The notes under the pieces: model-generated
Databases searched by the model: none
Told to the model about the DNA's origin: nothing
Seen by the model: only the letters and a program-made list of their open reading frames with translations
Made by a program: the position numbers and the translations under genes
Origin: Dawidia cretensis
Lineage (GTDB): Bacteria > Bacteroidota > Bacteroidia > Cytophagales > Cyclobacteriaceae
Assembly: GCF_018598175.1 (NCBI RefSeq)
Contig: NZ_JAHESE010000022.1
Location: 58,960 to 122,959 of the forward strand
DNA: 64,000 nucleotides
Direction: 5' to 3'
Part shown: positions 17,938 through 26,927 of the stretch, in pieces
How the letters are laid out: every line of letters begins with the position of its first letter
Position numbering within the stretch: the stretch's first letter is position 1

Positions 17938-19404
17938 ATGAGGAAACCCATTCTCTTGACAGCCATCATACTTTTTTCAACCGCAGCAGTGGCTCAGGTA
18001 GCACCGAAGGCCTCCGTTGATTCGGTTGTGGTGGATTCTCTGGAGGTAGCCGAAGCAGAAGAGGAAATGCTGTATAAAGAAGATACAGCAGACTACGAAT
18101 ACTTCGCCCTGCCCACCGAGATCGAATACGTACCCGGCGACGACGACCCGCAACTGGTAGCCGACCGCCTGGCCTGTATTGATACCAAGATGAACCTGGT
18201 ATACAACGACCGCATCCACGCCTTCATCAACTACTTCACGGTAAGAGACCGTGAGTATACCAAGATGGTGATGCGCCGGCGCAACCTCTACTTCCCCATC
18301 TTTGAAAAATACCTGAAGCAATACGGCCTGCCCGAAGAGCTCAAGTATCTGTCGATTATAGAGTCTGGTCTTAATCCTCGCGCGGTATCCCGCGCACGGG
18401 CCGTGGGCCTTTGGCAGTTCATGTCGGGTACGGGTAAATACTACGGTCTGCACAACGACTGGTTCATCGACGAGCGTATGGACCCCGAGAAGTCAACCGA
18501 AGCTGCCTGCCGCTACCTGCGCGATCTGTACAATATGTTCCATGACTGGGAAATGGCCCTGGCCGCCTATAACACCGGACCCGGCAACGTAAAGCGCGCC
18601 ATTCGCCGCTCGGGCTACAAGCGCACCTTCTGGGAGATCTATCCCAACCTGCCACGCGAAACCCGTTCATACGTGCCGCAGTTCGTGGCCATTACCTATA
18701 CCATGAATTACCTGGACGAGCACAACTTCTTTGACGAAGGCGAAGAGATGCTCGTGGTATCCGACACCATACGCACTAAAAAATTCCTGCACTTCGACAC
18801 CTTTGCCAGCCTGACCAACACCTGCGTGGACGACCTGCAACGGCTTAACCCGTCCATCCAGCACAACGCCATGCCGGAGACAGGCAAGCCCTACGTCGTG
18901 CACATACCGCGCGAAGCCAAAATTGTGCTCGACAGCAACCGCCTGGCCATTCTCGACTCGGCTTCGAAGACCGGCCGTAAAGAGCTGGAAGTGCTCGCGC
19001 GCAATACCGAAGGCAGCACCTATGGTCGCGACCGCATTGTATACAAAGTACGCAGCGGCGATGTATTGGGCTCGATTGCCATCCGTCACGGTGTACGTGT
19101 AACCGACCTCAAGAAGTGGAACAAACTGCGTGGCAACAACATCCACGTGGGCCAACGCCTCAACATCTGGCAGCGTGGCAGCAAAGGCGCAAAAAGCGCC
19201 ACCAGCACCACCATGATGGCGTCTGCAAAGTCGGCATCACCCGCACCGATCCCCGACTCGAAAATATATGTCGTACAGCCCGGCGATACCCTGTGGCACA
19301 TCTCCCAGAAGTTTGAAGGCCTTTCGGTTGACAAGATCAAGTCGCTCAACAACCTCAGCAACACCAAACTGCAACCCGGTCAGAAACTCATCATCGGGAT
19401 GTAA
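17938..19404 (+). CDS. mltD: MltD-like membrane-bound lytic transglycosylase with LysM repeats
   Basis: A 488-residue exported protein that cuts peptidoglycan glycan strands. It has a signal peptide (ending near AVAQ), an acidic linker, then an SLT domain (about 115-265) with the catalytic Glu in LSIIESGLNP and the family runs AVGLWQFMSGTGKYYGL and AAYNTGPGNVKRAI. Two LysM peptidoglycan-binding modules follow (about 362-408 and 440-488; the second contains VVQPGDTLWHISQKF). The ATG at 17938 lies one base after the gatA stop. A strong palindromic terminator ends the unit. Confidence 0.92.
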   Translation: MRKPILLTAIILFSTAAVAQVAPKASVDSVVVDSLEVAEAEEEMLYKEDTADYEYFALPTEIEYVPGDDDPQLVADRLACIDTKMNLVYNDRIHAFINYFTVRDREYTKMVMRRRNLYFPIFEKYLKQYGLPEELKYLSIIESGLNPRAVSRARAVGLWQFMSGTGKYYGLHNDWFIDERMDPEKSTEAACRYLRDLYNMFHDWEMALAAYNTGPGNVKRAIRRSGYKRTFWEIYPNLPRETRSYVPQFVAITYTMNYLDEHNFFDEGEEMLVVSDTIRTKKFLHFDTFASLTNTCVDDLQRLNPSIQHNAMPETGKPYVVHIPREAKIVLDSNRLAILDSASKTGRKELEVLARNTEGSTYGRDRIVYKVRSGDVLGSIAIRHGVRVTDLKKWNKLRGNNIHVGQRLNIWQRGSKGAKSATSTTMMASAKSASPAPIPDSKIYVVQPGDTLWHISQKFEGLSVDKIKSLNNLSNTKLQPGQKLIIGM

Positions 19405-19420
19405 TGTATCCCAACATCAA

Positions 19421-19458
19421 ACAAAAGAGCCTCGCACGTGCGAGGCTCTTTTGTTTTA
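19421..19458. terminator. 34-bp perfect palindromic bidirectional terminator
   Basis: Bases 19421-19454 form a perfect inverted repeat with arms of 17 bp around a GC-rich core (GAGCCTCGCAC and its complement), flanked by A and T runs. It lies between the convergent mltD and GWxTD genes, and its right arm nearly reaches the GWxTD stop codon. Confidence 0.85.
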
Positions 19459-20616
19459 CATCCGGGCGTTACGCCAGAGGTCGATCACTTCGTACCAGGT
19501 ATTTCGGTATTTCTTCTCCCGTATCAATACATAATTCTCGGGGTCGAACAATGTCGGCGACTTCGAAAAGCTGAAGGAGGTTTTATACATGCTGTTGCTA
19601 TAGTACCATACCTCGCGGTCGGAAAACTTAAAGACTTCGTCGGGTTGACCAAAGACGATATAGATCATACCCCGGTCGGTCTTCCATCCTTCTTTATAGG
19701 ACGAGAAATATTGATTGGCCAGCTCTACCTTCCGGAAATAGCTCCGCATAAAGCCTTTGGCGCGCTCGGCATCGCCGGTAATGCCCAGGATCACTTTGTC
19801 AAACGCTTTCTTGTCGCCCTTGGCTTGTTTAATGCGGTCAAACTCGGCCTGTGTACACACGTAAATAAGCGGGTCTGCCAGGTTCTGGATTTTCGCATAG
19901 CGCGGATAGTCTTCGGCAATGCGGAAGGTATAGCCTTCGGCCGAGCTGGTATCCTGCTGTACCAGGTACAGGCCCCGTTGCGTGAAGGTGATGGTCTGGC
20001 CGGTGGGCACGGAGAAGATCGAGTCTACCTGCAGTCGTGACTTGACACGGCCCAGCGTTTCTGAAAAGGCTGGTGCGGAGGCGGGAAAGTCGTCACGGTA
20101 GAACGATATCGTCTGCGCCGTGGCGCCTGAGAAAGTATAGGGACGTGCCACGTAAGCATAGGGAGGCAGAACGGGTGTATTGCCGGCATACAACGACCCG
20201 TTCACCGGATACTTCGGGTCCAGCACCCGGAAAAAATACCAGGCACGCTTCAGCACCGTGTGGACCACTTTGGCTACCAGCACCTGTGGAACAGCGAGGG
20301 ACGGCGGTGCTACCACGCCGGAGAGTGCATGGCCTTTGCTGTCGCGGCCGGCGCTGTCATATTGGAACGCCTTGCCTTCCTTCTCGCCCAGGGAGGTACG
20401 CGTCTCCCATTGAATGGAATAGTCCGCGGCCGTAGCCGACGTGTCGCGTATCTGCAGCGTATAGTACACCTGCCACCCCGACGGTTGGCGTACAGGTTTC
20501 ATATCAAACGTAAAAAGCTCGAGGGGGCTATAATGGTAGCTGAAGTTGATGTCGCGCAGGGCCTGCCCGTACGCCACCGGGCCGACCAGTAAAAAGAGCA
20601 ATAAAAATCGTTTCAT
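19456..20616 (-). CDS. GWxTD domain-containing protein
   Basis: A 386-residue exported protein when started at 20616 (MKRFLLLFLL, a clean signal peptide ending near AYG); a six-residue longer start is possible but less natural. The C-terminal third holds the defining motif GWKTDRGMIYIVFGQPDEV, plus the aromatic EVWYYSNSMYKTSF and a basic end. GWxTD proteins are common in Bacteroidota and Acidobacteria and have no settled biochemical role. It stands alone and is convergent with mltD. Confidence 0.85.
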   Translation of the reverse strand: MKRFLLLFLLVGPVAYGQALRDINFSYHYSPLELFTFDMKPVRQPSGWQVYYTLQIRDTSATAADYSIQWETRTSLGEKEGKAFQYDSAGRDSKGHALSGVVAPPSLAVPQVLVAKVVHTVLKRAWYFFRVLDPKYPVNGSLYAGNTPVLPPYAYVARPYTFSGATAQTISFYRDDFPASAPAFSETLGRVKSRLQVDSIFSVPTGQTITFTQRGLYLVQQDTSSAEGYTFRIAEDYPRYAKIQNLADPLIYVCTQAEFDRIKQAKGDKKAFDKVILGITGDAERAKGFMRSYFRKVELANQYFSSYKEGWKTDRGMIYIVFGQPDEVFKFSDREVWYYSNSMYKTSFSFSKSPTLFDPENYVLIREKKYRNTWYEVIDLWRNARM

Positions 20617-20714
20617 TGAGCCTAAAATAAGCATTTAAAGTACCAGGTTGGGACTGCAATCGACGTTTTCCAAACTTTTCAGCCAAGCGGTAAACCCTGG
20701 ACCCGATTCCTCCT

Positions 20715-20722
20715 TACCTTTG
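20715..20722 (+). promoter_or_regulatory. -7 box TACCTTTG before the methyltransferase
   Basis: An exact TAnnTTTG match 33 bases before the ATG at 20755. No convincing TTTG at the expected upstream distance was seen, so support is partial. Confidence 0.35.
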
Positions 20723-20754
20723 CGCCCCGGCCGGCAGGCCGTAAACGGCAGGAC

Positions 20755-21528
20755 ATGAAGATCTACACCACGGAAATTACCAGCGAAGAAATCGCATCCG
20801 ATAACCCAATCCATCAACGTTTATTCAAGGCCTATGTTGTGGCCAGGGACTATATCCGCGGCCAGGTGCTCGAAGTTGGCTGCGGCGAAGGCCGTGGCAT
20901 CGACACCCTGCTGCCCCTGGCCGAAAGCTTCACGGCCGTAGACAAGATCCAGCCCGTCATCGCCGGCTTGCAACAACGCTTCCCGACCGGCAAGTTCATG
21001 GCCATGAACATTCCCCCGCTCTCCGGCCTGGCCGACAACACCTACGACAGCATCGTCAGCTTCCAGGTTATCGAGCACATCCAGGAAGACGCCCTGTTCC
21101 TAAAAGAAATACACCGCGTGCTAAAGCCCGGCGGCATTGCCCTATTGACAACCCCCAACCGCAGCATGTCGCTGTCACGCAACCCGTGGCACATTCGCGA
21201 ATACCTGCCGCAAGAGCTGGCCAACCTGGCTAAAAAATTCTTTCCCCAAGTAGAAATGAAAGGCATCACTGGAAACAAGAAGGTGATGGAGTACCACGAA
21301 GAAAACCGGCGCTCGGTCAATCGCATCATGCGTTTCGATATCTTCAATCTTCAGTATCGTCTGCCAGCTTTCATGCTGCGCCTACCTTACGAAATACTGA
21401 ACCGCCGAAACCGAAACAAACTTCAGTCAGCTGACAATACGCTGGTAGCGAATATTCATCACGATGATTATATCGTCGTGGATGATGCCACGAATGCGTT
21501 GGATTTGTTGTTGATTGTCCGGAAGTAA
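20755..21528 (+). CDS. Class I SAM-dependent methyltransferase
   Basis: A 257-residue cytoplasmic enzyme. The SAM-binding motif I is VLEVGCGEGRGIDTL (about residues 38-52), motif II is FTAVDKIQP, and motif IV/post-I is SIVSFQVIEHIQ. HRVLKPGG and LLTTPNRSMS complete a Methyltransf_11-type core. The C-terminal part (after about 150) has a FPQVEMKGITG segment seen in methyltransferases from polysaccharide and lipid pathways, but no substrate can be assigned. It is monocistronic, convergent with the next gene, with 46 bases between the ends. Confidence 0.85.
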   Translation: MKIYTTEITSEEIASDNPIHQRLFKAYVVARDYIRGQVLEVGCGEGRGIDTLLPLAESFTAVDKIQPVIAGLQQRFPTGKFMAMNIPPLSGLADNTYDSIVSFQVIEHIQEDALFLKEIHRVLKPGGIALLTTPNRSMSLSRNPWHIREYLPQELANLAKKFFPQVEMKGITGNKKVMEYHEENRRSVNRIMRFDIFNLQYRLPAFMLRLPYEILNRRNRNKLQSADNTLVANIHHDDYIVVDDATNALDLLLIVRK

Positions 21529-21574
21529 TCGCCATGGGGCAATAAGCGCTTCGGCAGTCTGCACAAAGAAACCA

Positions 21575-22843
21575 TCAACGGTTCAACACACGATTTAATA
21601 CTATCGTTTCTCGTTTGACACTATGCCCTTCCACCTCCACAAGTGGAGACTTCTCCCTATAATCCGCTTCGCCCAAAAACGAAGAGATCACCACCACCAG
21701 ATCCTTCTCCTGAATCACCGGCAACCGCGGAAACTCATTCGCCTGCATCTCCGTCACCCACAGCGACACACGCTCTTTCATCTGAGGCTCATATACTTTT
21801 GCCAGCCCCTGCAACAGCGCATCCCGCTTCCCCGCCTTAGCATAATAATAGTCAATCACAACAAAGCCATACCGCCCATTCCCCAACACATCCTCTACCC
21901 GCCCTTCCGGCCACGGCCGCAACAAATGCACCTGATCTGAGTCGATTATCATACCATTTGCCTCCCGACCATAACCTTTCCACACAGCGCCGCCATAAAA
22001 GCCCTGCAGAAAAGAAAGCCGCGATGCCATATCACCAAACCCACGCATCCAGAAAAACCGGTCTGCCTCACCCTGCACTGTAAATATACCGGGCAACATC
22101 GCCCCCTGCGCCCGCTGCGTCCCTACGAAATGGTCACTGAAATACTGCGCAAACCGCCCGGTCATGCCGGGTTGCATCAGATAGTTACGCAACTCCAGCA
22201 CACGTATCGGTTCTTGAAATGTTACCTGTTGAGGCGGCCGCGTAAAATACATATACCAGTTCCACTCCCACGTCTTACCCGCATCATCCGAGAAGGCCTG
22301 GCTCCAAACAGGCTTGGCCGGATCAGTTTTATCCCATTGAAACATGACCACAATGTCTTTACCCCCATACGTATCACGACTATAGAACCGGCCAATGTTT
22401 CCGTCAAAAGAACCAACGACAGGTTTGTCAAGCGTACCCCGGTTAGTATCCGACCAATAGATGCTCCACAACGTTGTACCAGGATCAAAGATCCGCAGTG
22501 CCATTCCCTCGAAAGGCTGCCCGTCAAACGTCGTAATAAAGTCGTCAATATTCCCCCGGCCATGCAACACCTTACGCAGGTTGCCCGTAGCCTCGAACGT
22601 ATCCCATTCGTTGGAGTGGTTCAGACGTGTTTTGAGCTTCCGGTTTTGAATAACCCATCGTCCAATCAAAAAATCAAAGTCGTGGGGTGAGGAAGTCGCA
22701 GCGGGTGTAACCGTCAGCGAGCCGTGCGGCGTGAGCGTAAAAGTTGTCATAGAGTGCTTCGTGATCGTTTGTGCTTGTACACCAACAGCCATAAATACGG
22801 TGATGTATACAAGTGAATGTACTACGAAACCAGGAATATACAT
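21575..22843 (-). CDS. Secreted DUF1579-like plus NIPSNAP two-domain protein
   Basis: A 422-residue exported protein with a signal-like segment ending near VQAQ. Residues about 50-195 resemble DUF1579/lipocalin-like proteins (HDFDFLIGRWVIQNRKL, then strands with FDGQPFEGMALRIFDPGTTLWSIYW). Residues about 205-420 resemble NIPSNAP ferredoxin-like repeats (IRVLELRNYLMQPGMTG, and DRFFWMRGFGDMASR). Both parts are often found as separate small proteins, so the fusion is notable. Function is unknown; a small hydrophobic ligand is possible. It is divergent from the Lrp-family gene, which may regulate it. Confidence 0.7.
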   Translation of the reverse strand: MYIPGFVVHSLVYITVFMAVGVQAQTITKHSMTTFTLTPHGSLTVTPAATSSPHDFDFLIGRWVIQNRKLKTRLNHSNEWDTFEATGNLRKVLHGRGNIDDFITTFDGQPFEGMALRIFDPGTTLWSIYWSDTNRGTLDKPVVGSFDGNIGRFYSRDTYGGKDIVVMFQWDKTDPAKPVWSQAFSDDAGKTWEWNWYMYFTRPPQQVTFQEPIRVLELRNYLMQPGMTGRFAQYFSDHFVGTQRAQGAMLPGIFTVQGEADRFFWMRGFGDMASRLSFLQGFYGGAVWKGYGREANGMIIDSDQVHLLRPWPEGRVEDVLGNGRYGFVVIDYYYAKAGKRDALLQGLAKVYEPQMKERVSLWVTEMQANEFPRLPVIQEKDLVVVISSFLGEADYREKSPLVEVEGHSVKRETIVLNRVLNR

Positions 22844-22962
22844 AGCCAGGTGCTTTTAGGTGAACACCCAAAGATGGTGCAAGCTTTGCTAACCGACGGT
22901 TTCGTTTCGAATGAATTAGGACGCGTTTACCTTCGTTTCAAAGTTTTTGAACATATTGTACC

Positions 22963-23403
22963 ATGCGAACATTTGACGAACTAAACTGGAAGATCTTACA
23001 AGAGCTGCAAAAAAACGCGCGGGTATCAAACGCCGAGATTGGCCGCACGATTGGGCTCTCGGCCCCGGCTGTCGCCGAGCGAATCGTACGCATGGAAGAA
23101 GACGGTGTCATTCAGGGCTACCAGCCCGTCATTGATTATGACAAGCTAAACCTTCCCGTAAAAGTATTCATTCATTTTAAAGCCGGCGCGATGAAACACA
23201 ATGAGATGGTTCGGAAGATCGACAAGATGCCACAGATCGTGGAGTGGCATGCCGTGACCGGCGAAAACTGCATGTTATTAAAAGTGGTCGTGGCATCCAC
23301 GAAAGAGCTCGAAACATTGCTGGTTGAGCTCGGCCGCTTTGGCGACACGACCACTTCGTTGATCTTATCGGGAAATAGCTTTCCCCGTATCCTGCGAAAA
23401 TGA
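22963..23403 (+). CDS. Lrp/AsnC-family transcriptional regulator
   Basis: A 146-residue DNA-binding protein with an N-terminal winged HTH (ELNWKILQELQKNARVSNAE, IGRTIGLSAPAVAERI) and a C-terminal RAM/AsnC ligand domain (VIDYDKLNLPVKVFIHF through to the end). Such proteins form octamers that sense amino acids or related effectors. It is divergent from the NIPSNAP fusion gene with 119 bases between starts; control of that gene and of itself is the natural guess. It converges on the permease gene with only 7 bases between stop codons. Confidence 0.92.
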   Translation: MRTFDELNWKILQELQKNARVSNAEIGRTIGLSAPAVAERIVRMEEDGVIQGYQPVIDYDKLNLPVKVFIHFKAGAMKHNEMVRKIDKMPQIVEWHAVTGENCMLLKVVVASTKELETLLVELGRFGDTTTSLILSGNSFPRILRK

Positions 23404-23410
23404 TCTCACA

Positions 23411-26083
23411 TTACTCGCTTCGCAGCGACTTCACCGGATTGGCCATAGCCGACCGCAGCGCCTGCACCGAGATCGTCAGACATGCCACCATCAGCGCCAA
23501 TCCGCCGGCCGACGCAAAGATCCACCACGATAAGTCTATACGGAAGGCAAACTGTTGCAGCCATTGCCACATGAAATACCCCGCCACCGGCGCGGCGACG
23601 GCAAAGGCAATCAGCACCAGCACCAGGAAGTCGGACGACAACAGGCCGACAATGTGACTCACCCGCGCACCCAATACCTTGCGTATCCCAATCTCTTTCG
23701 TGCGCTGCTCGGCCGAGTACATCACCAGCCCCAATAGTCCCAGGCACGAGATGACTATCGCCAGCAAAGCAAAGGTATTGGACAAACGGGTAATGATCTC
23801 TTCGCTCTGGTAAAGCTTGGCATACTCCTGATCCAAAAATTGATATGCAAACGGATAATGGGGATTGATGTCATGGTATACTTTCTCCAGGCTGGCAATC
23901 GCCTCGCGTGTCTTGCCCGGCTCCGTCCGTACAACAATTACCCCGAAATATTCATACTCCTTCACGTCCATGATCAATGGCTTAATGGGCTCGTGCAGCG
24001 AGTGTGTATGATAATCTTTCAGGATGCCGATGATATGCCCTTTCTTCTGCCACGCCGAGACCCACTTGCCCAGCGGGTCTTTCATTTTCATTTGTCGTAT
24101 GGCCTCCTCATTCACTAAAAAAGCATCGGCCGAGTCGGTAGCATGGCCGCGGGAAAAGTCGCGACCGTCTGCTATCTTCAGGTCCATCAGGCGTATAAAA
24201 TCAAATCCGACGGAGGTGGGTTTGAATCCCACCTCCTCGCCTTCCAGTTGTCCTTCCCAATGAATCGGCTCCGCGGTTACAAAGCCCATTGCGTGTGGCG
24301 CCTCGCTGCTGCGATCTACCATTGCGATGCCCGGCATGCCCAGCGCCTGTGTTTTAAAAGCAGCGTACTTTTCGAACTTGCCCATCTCGCCTTCAATGCG
24401 CATATAGAGCAAGTTCTCTTTATTATACCCCAGGTTTATAGTTTGCACATAGTACGTTTGTCGCGATACGACCAGTGTGGCGATCACGAGCATGATCGAC
24501 AAGGCAAACTGGAAGACTGTCAACCCTTTTCGAAAGCGTGTTGCACCCGGCGAGAAGCGAAGTATACCTTTCAGGATGCGCGCCGGCTTCAGGGATGACA
24601 GGAACAACGCCGGATAACTGCCCGCCGCGAGGCCTGTCACCACCATCAAGGCTACCATGAACGCCCACGACGCCGGCGTGCGGAAAGGTGACTCGATATG
24701 TTTACCGGTATAGGTATTAAAACCAGGCAACAGCACGTGTACAATCAGCAGCGAACAGGCGAGTGCCAAAAAAGACAAAAGAATGGACTCACCAAAGAAC
24801 TGCGCAACGAGGTGCGACCGCGAGCTCCCGACCACCTTGCGTACACCCACTTCCTTCGCCCGCTTCATCGAACGGGCCGTGGCGAGATTCATAAAATTAA
24901 TACAAGCGATCAACAATATAAAGATCGCCACGCCGGTGAAGATGCGCACATACTCGATGCGCCCGCCGCGTGGCACGCCGTTTACAAAATTCGATACGAG
25001 GTATTGATCCCGAAACGGCTGCATGCCAAGGGCCACCGTAAACTCCGCCTTCTCCGGCTTTCGGCGCTCAAGAAAATCACGCACCTTCGCTTGCACAGCC
25101 GCCGCATCGGCATCGGGCTCCAGTTGCACATACGTGGGCCATTTGTTATCCGAGAATTCAATGCCGCCCATGCTTGCTGCGTCCCAATTAATGAGATAAT
25201 CAAATTGCAATGAACTCTCCTGAGGCACATCTTCAAACACGGCCGCGATCACAAAGTCACGCACGTCTTCATACCGGATGCTCTTGCCGATCGCAGCCTC
25301 GGGACTATCAAAAAACATCCGTGCCATCTTGCGCGACACGGCAATGCTGCTCACGTCACCCAACGGCTTCTCCCGGTCACCGGCTATGATTGGGAAGCTA
25401 AACATCTTTAAAAAATCCGATGCCGCCGACGAGCCTTGCAACTTGTGAATCGTCTCTCCCACCTGGAAGGTCATGGGGTGGCCCCACGGCAACTCATACG
25501 ATGTAGCATAGGGCGTAGCATATTGTATACCGGGTATCTCGGCCAGCAGGCCTTCGGCCAACGACGCCTCGCGTCGCGGCTTCTCACTGTCGGTAAACGT
25601 AAAATAAGGAATAGCATAGCCGGCCGTCGTCTCACCGTGGGCGGTCTGGGTATAGTATAGGCTATACAAGCGATCGCCGCTGGTGTGGAAGTTGTCGACG
25701 CGGCGCTCGTCCTGCACCCACAGGAAAATGAACAGGCAGCAAGTCATGCCCAGGGCGAGGCCGAGTATATTAATACCCGAAAAGATCTGGTGGCGCAGCA
25801 GGTTGCGCAGCGCCACCAGGATGTAGTGTTTGTACAGGCTCATAGTAAAAAGAGAAGCGGATGGTGTAGTTGGTTTTCGTTTGATAGCAAAAGGCCGCAT
25901 AAAGCCCAGCACGTGGCGTATATAGTCGCGACGCGCACGCCGCACTCCCACGCGCGACACCTGATACATAAATTCCTCCTGCAGGTCGCCTTCAATCTCT
26001 TCGAGCTTGTGCGGCGAACAATACCAACGCAGCAAGCGCGTAGCCCAGGCAGGGGGTGATGGAGGATTAGAGGCTTGTTTCAT
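23411..26083 (-). CDS. FtsX-like ABC transporter permease with N-terminal PadR-associated prefix
   Basis: An 890-residue membrane protein when started at 26083, where its ATG overlaps the PadR stop by 4 bases (ATGA). The start at 26125 would extend it into the PadR gene. Residues 1-60 form a short prefix (WATRLLRWYCSPHKLEEIEGDLQEEF) typical of permeases paired with PadR regulators. Then come a helix, a MacB-type periplasmic domain, three helices with the FtsX pattern (NFMNLATARSMKRAKEVGVRKVVG), a second periplasmic domain and three more helices (RTKEIGIRKVLGA). The ATPase is not encoded beside it. Probable role: export or mechanotransmission for an unknown substrate. Confidence 0.88.
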   Translation of the reverse strand: MKQASNPPSPPAWATRLLRWYCSPHKLEEIEGDLQEEFMYQVSRVGVRRARRDYIRHVLGFMRPFAIKRKPTTPSASLFTMSLYKHYILVALRNLLRHQIFSGINILGLALGMTCCLFIFLWVQDERRVDNFHTSGDRLYSLYYTQTAHGETTAGYAIPYFTFTDSEKPRREASLAEGLLAEIPGIQYATPYATSYELPWGHPMTFQVGETIHKLQGSSAASDFLKMFSFPIIAGDREKPLGDVSSIAVSRKMARMFFDSPEAAIGKSIRYEDVRDFVIAAVFEDVPQESSLQFDYLINWDAASMGGIEFSDNKWPTYVQLEPDADAAAVQAKVRDFLERRKPEKAEFTVALGMQPFRDQYLVSNFVNGVPRGGRIEYVRIFTGVAIFILLIACINFMNLATARSMKRAKEVGVRKVVGSSRSHLVAQFFGESILLSFLALACSLLIVHVLLPGFNTYTGKHIESPFRTPASWAFMVALMVVTGLAAGSYPALFLSSLKPARILKGILRFSPGATRFRKGLTVFQFALSIMLVIATLVVSRQTYYVQTINLGYNKENLLYMRIEGEMGKFEKYAAFKTQALGMPGIAMVDRSSEAPHAMGFVTAEPIHWEGQLEGEEVGFKPTSVGFDFIRLMDLKIADGRDFSRGHATDSADAFLVNEEAIRQMKMKDPLGKWVSAWQKKGHIIGILKDYHTHSLHEPIKPLIMDVKEYEYFGVIVVRTEPGKTREAIASLEKVYHDINPHYPFAYQFLDQEYAKLYQSEEIITRLSNTFALLAIVISCLGLLGLVMYSAEQRTKEIGIRKVLGARVSHIVGLLSSDFLVLVLIAFAVAAPVAGYFMWQWLQQFAFRIDLSWWIFASAGGLALMVACLTISVQALRSAMANPVKSLRSE

Positions 26084-26418
26084 ACGGACGGAAGTGTTTT
26101 GAGGGAGGGTGGCAGCAGATTCCACAACGTGGTGCGTACCGCCTGTATATCGTGCAGCGTCTGGCGTCCATACGCCGTCACCTGAAAGAGCCGTTTGCGA
26201 CGCCCACCCCGCTCCGGTGTGGGGTCGCCCATGACCGACGTCACCATGCCTTTTTCTTCCAGGCGCTGCAACGATGCGTGCACCTGGTTCAGTCGTACTG
26301 CACGCTGTGTCTGTTGTAGGATCTCATGGGCAATCTGCACGCCATAGGCCTCGCCGTCGAGCATGCCTACGACCAGCAATACAATCTCTTCAAACTCCCC
26401 GGGATAAACGCGTTTCAT
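26080..26418 (-). CDS. PadR-family transcriptional regulator
   Basis: A 112-residue winged-HTH regulator. Visible features are FEEIVLLVVGMLDGEAYGVQI, the recognition part VRLNQVHASLQRLEEKGMV, and the wing with RGGRRKRLFQVTAYG, the standard PadR layout with a short C-terminal helix. I take the ATG at 26418 rather than the TTG at 26424. The gene overlaps the permease start by 4 bases and is likely both its co-transcribed controller and its own repressor. A perfect inverted repeat abuts the start codon. Confidence 0.9.
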   Translation of the reverse strand: MKRVYPGEFEEIVLLVVGMLDGEAYGVQIAHEILQQTQRAVRLNQVHASLQRLEEKGMVTSVMGDPTPERGGRRKRLFQVTAYGRQTLHDIQAVRTTLWNLLPPSLKTLPSV

Positions 26419-26451
26419 CAGCAAAAACAGGTATTAATTCCATTTTTGCTG
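26419..26451. promoter_or_regulatory. Candidate PadR operator (inverted repeat)
   Basis: CAGCAAAAA (26419-26427) and TTTTTGCTG (26443-26451) are perfect complements 15 bases apart, directly abutting the padR ATG. A second small palindrome, AAAAAC-AGC-GTTTTT (26472-26486), lies nearby. The position fits autorepression; binding is inferred. Confidence 0.45.
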
Positions 26452-26927
26452 ACCAAATAGTTTGCCAGTACAAAAACAGCGTTTTTAGCACAGAACGCAA
26501 CATTTACGACACAATGGCCGGGAGCGCTTGTCCGGATTCATAGCACCTTTTCCCACAACCGACCGCCACCCAGGTATCGTTCAGGTACGGCCACGGGTGC
26601 ATAAAACTTCACGGGCCCGGAAGATTTAATTAAAGCATAACAAGATTCACGCGTGACGCTGCTGTTGCACAATTCCCCCCGGCTGCCGAAAAAAGACAAT
26701 AGACCGGTATCGCAACGCAACGTGCTCATTCACATCTACTCCGGGCATTTTTAGACACCGTTAGAGGCGGGTCTACCGCGCGATCACACCTGCATTTCCT
26801 ATTCCGGTCAGATATAGTAACAGGGACAATAAGTGGCCTCTCCGCACGGAGAACGGCCCATGACAGACCGCCTTAGCTTTTTTTATTCTCCTTTCCTCAT
26901 TACTTTCACATCAAACGCCCCCTCTCC
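26452..26927. other. Intergenic region between padR and the ECF sigma gene
   Basis: About 476 bases with no convincing gene. Short open frames on both strands lack family features. It should hold the promoters of two divergent units, but no exact TTTG-N19-TAnnTTTG pair was found. The AAAAAC/GTTTTT palindrome at 26472-26486 is the only clear structure. Confidence 0.5.
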
